This document shows positions 35,301 to 36,675 of a DNA stretch of 36,675 bases, one piece after another; the first letter of the stretch is position 1, and the number at the start of each line of letters is the position of its first letter. This DNA comes from an uncultured Candidatus Saccharibacteria bacterium (lineage in GTDB: Bacteria; Patescibacteriota; Saccharimonadia; Saccharimonadales; Saccharimonadaceae). The DNA lies in assembly GCA_947307225.1 (NCBI GenBank), contig CAMZIL010000008.1:1-36675 (forward strand), read 5' to 3'. Below the pieces are notes generated by a model. The model was given only the letters and a program-made list of their open reading frames with translations. It was not told where the DNA came from and did no database searches. The position numbers and the translations under genes were made by a program.

Positions 35301-35312
35301 AGGGATCAAAAA

Positions 35313-35483
35313 ATGACTAGAATCAATGAACTACTAGAGATTGCGAAGCAACCACTAGATACTTACCGCGCGGAACTTGTGGCATATATTGCCATGAATG
35401 GCGCAACTAGGTACGAACTAATAAAGGCTAAAGAGCAAGCGCAAAAACTTGCGGATGATATAACCGAGATTTTGGAGGGCTAG
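35313..35483 (+). CDS. Small helical protein, 56 aa, predicted RNA-controlled
   Basis: GAGGGATCAA (35300-35309) directly precedes ATG 35313 and is the 10-nt complement of the antisense RNA loop. Encodes a helical protein ('TRINELLEIAKQPLDTYRAEL', 'ATRYELIKAKEQAQKLADDI'). Its GGAGG-rich end serves the next gene. Function unknown. Confidence 0.6.
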   Translation: MTRINELLEIAKQPLDTYRAELVAYIAMNGATRYELIKAKEQAQKLADDITEILEG

Positions 35484-35486
35484 AAA

Positions 35487-35849
35487 ATGAAAAGGCAAGA
35501 ACTAGCAAAAGCATATAACCAGGCCATGCAGCAATACCGCAACCATCAACTAGAGGTTAGCGGCGCATGGTCAATCAACGGCCACGAGTTTTGCGAAAAA
35601 TATAACCTGAACTATGATGCGGCAATAGAAAACGAAGACGATGCATTTTACTCTGGGTTAGAGGAAGAATACCGCGACCTTTTGGCCGGTATCACTCGCA
35701 AGATAGGCGAACTAACCGAGCAGCAAGAAAATAACTTGTACGAGTATGTAGCAGAAAATAACTACCAGATCCACGAGGCTTGCGCTTTTTGGGATGCTAT
35801 CTTGCAAGAGATTGATTACAAAATTAAGCAACTAGAAAAAGAGGGCTAA
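35487..35849 (+). CDS. Unknown helical protein, 120 aa
   Basis: GGAGGG precedes ATG 35487 by about 8 bases. Charged, helical, Gln/Asn-rich sequence with three cysteines: 'KRQELAKAYNQAMQQYRNHQLEVSG', 'LEEEYRDLLAGITRKIGELTEQQENNLY', 'FWDAILQEIDYKIKQLEKEG'. No recognised family. Not among genes with the GAGGGATCAA ribosome site, so it may escape the proposed RNA control except through coupling. Confidence 0.6.
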   Translation: MKRQELAKAYNQAMQQYRNHQLEVSGAWSINGHEFCEKYNLNYDAAIENEDDAFYSGLEEEYRDLLAGITRKIGELTEQQENNLYEYVAENNYQIHEACAFWDAILQEIDYKIKQLEKEG

Positions 35850-35852
35850 AAA

Positions 35853-36050
35853 ATGGCAAGGCACTATAACTTTATTAAGAAAAACTACGATCATGTGCTT
35901 AAAAAGTGGGATATAAGCATCACACCATATAAGTATAAGCGCCAGGCGATGGAGGCATTAAGGCAAAGCGCCACAATGATATATAAGAAGAAAAAGGCGT
36001 ACGGCATCGATGGGGCCGGCATTATATACAGTGTAGTAAAGCAAGGATAA
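35853..36050 (+). CDS. Unknown small basic protein, 65 aa
   Basis: Starts 3 bases after the previous stop, GAGGG upstream. Highly basic and tyrosine-rich ('KKNYDHVLKKWDISITPYKYKRQ', 'MIYKKKKAYGIDGAGIIYS'). Possibly nucleic-acid binding; no motif recognised. Confidence 0.55.
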   Translation: MARHYNFIKKNYDHVLKKWDISITPYKYKRQAMEALRQSATMIYKKKKAYGIDGAGIIYSVVKQG

Positions 36051-36064
36051 AAGGAACAACGGCA

Positions 36065-36382
36065 ATGAATAGGCAAGAGCAACAGTACTTAGCAGCTATT
36101 AAGGGTATTTTAGGCAAGGATTACCAAAAAATAGATTTTATGGCGGCGCGCGAACTTGCGCAATATATCGCGGAAGAAGTCCGCGGCGCTGAATGCGAAA
36201 AAGAAGAAGCATACGAGAACGATGCGGATAGCTGCGCGCAAGAGTTAGAGAACGCGGCAAGGGATTACCTATACCGCAAGGATAAAAGGGAACTTTTGGA
36301 TAGAATAGCCGGCGCGCTTGAATGGCTACCAACTTATGGCTACCAGGATAGAATCAAGGCACTTGCTATTGAAACTTACTAA
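36065..36382 (+). CDS. Unknown acidic protein, 105 aa
   Basis: Last gene of the rightward operon; AAGGA lies about 9 bases before ATG 36065. 'NRQEQQYLAAIKGILGKDYQKIDFMAARELAQYIAEEVRGAEC', an acidic middle, then a helix with 'LDRIAGALEWLPTYGYQDRIK'. No family recognised. Fourteen bases past its stop is the operon's terminator. Confidence 0.6.
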   Translation: MNRQEQQYLAAIKGILGKDYQKIDFMAARELAQYIAEEVRGAECEKEEAYENDADSCAQELENAARDYLYRKDKRELLDRIAGALEWLPTYGYQDRIKALAIETY

Positions 36383-36395
36383 AAGCTAAAAAGAA

Positions 36396-36429
36396 AATAA
36401 CCGACGATGCGATGGCCGGTTATTTTTTT
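36396..36429 (+). terminator. Intrinsic terminator of the rightward operon
   Basis: AATAACCG / CGGTTATT make an 8-bp stem with a 13-base loop, followed by seven T residues (36423-36429). Confidence 0.85.
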
Positions 36430-36675
36430 ATTATGCGAAAAGTAAAGGCGCGATATATAGGCGCTTTATTTTTTGGCAAGTCTAGGCATGGCGGCGGCGC
36501 GATATATGGCCGCCATATCATGGCCGCGCGGATGGATCGAAAAGAAAAAGCAAGGCAAGGCAAGGCGGAACAAAAAAGGGGTATTTTTTGGCAATTTTGG
36601 GCCGCTTTATTTTTAGCACTGCAAGGGGGTGACTGCCAGGGGGGGGAGGCCGCCCCAGCGAGCGCGAAAGAAGCC
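36430..36675. other. Gene-free right end with palindromes and a G-rich tract
   Basis: No gene seen. Contains a second hairpin with T tail (about 36447-36475), ATATGGC-C-GCCATAT (a perfect 7-bp inverted repeat inside a larger GC palindrome around 36490-36530), four tandem AAGGC units (about 36550-36568), and an 8-G tract with flanking GC-rich palindromic sequence at 36620-36665. It resembles packaging or nicking regions, but no known site was recognised. No direct terminal repeat with the left end is visible. Confidence 0.45.

Overview
The window reads as a near-complete, tightly packed genome of a long-tailed (siphovirus-type) double-stranded DNA phage, about 36.7 kb, with almost all genes on the + strand and many ATGA/TAATG stop-start overlaps. 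Genes use strong GGAGG-type ribosome sites and TGA as an ordinary stop, so a recoded (SR1/Gracilibacteria-like) host is excluded. The tail modules, holin and CHAP-like endolysin look like those of phages of Gram-positive-type cell walls. The 56-aa membrane protein at the left end and the KGG-motif proteins resemble families I associate with Patescibacteria/Saccharibacteria; this host idea is an inference only. No convincing integrase, no CI-type repressor and no tRNA were seen.

Layout. 1-635: a small minus-strand membrane protein, terminators and an early promoter. 639-5906: replication initiator-like protein, unknown early proteins, a KGG-motif protein, then a recombination pair (PD-(D/E)XK exonuclease and RecT) with a homing-type HNH gene between them. 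6196-8589: very small overlapping early genes, including a RusA-like resolvase and a YopX-family protein. 8586-10936: two sugar genes, a GT4-type glycosyltransferase and a nucleotidyltransferase-GT2 fusion. 10955-21068: head, connector and tail-tube genes in an unusual order (joining proteins, scaffold, capsid, MuF-like, portal, connector, major tail protein, frameshifted tail chaperone). 21149-27984: tape measure, a distal tail protein carrying a very large insertion, Tal-like protein and fibre. 27993-33577: HNH, endolysin, holin, ParB-methyltransferase and the terminase subunits, placed at the end instead of the start of the late region.

33574-36675 is a separate regulatory/accessory module. 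It holds a second KGG-motif gene on an apparently leaderless minus-strand transcript, four iteron-like repeats, a compact promoter-to-terminator RNA gene, and two divergent operons of unknown small proteins driven by strong face-to-face promoters. The RNA (about 33880-33957) is the most interesting object. One segment pairs with 14 nt of the leader of the rightward operon. Another pairs 17 nt with the ribosome site and start-codon flank of the leftward operon, looping out the AUG. It also matches the ribosome sites of two rightward genes. It looks like a phage antisense RNA switch, comparable in logic to P1 C4 or P4 CI RNA.

Transcription elsewhere appears to use a recurrent promoter, TCTGACW-N17-TATnnn, found at nine places. 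Three of these copies are built into the preceding terminator hairpins, and three end almost exactly at a start codon (probable leaderless mRNAs).
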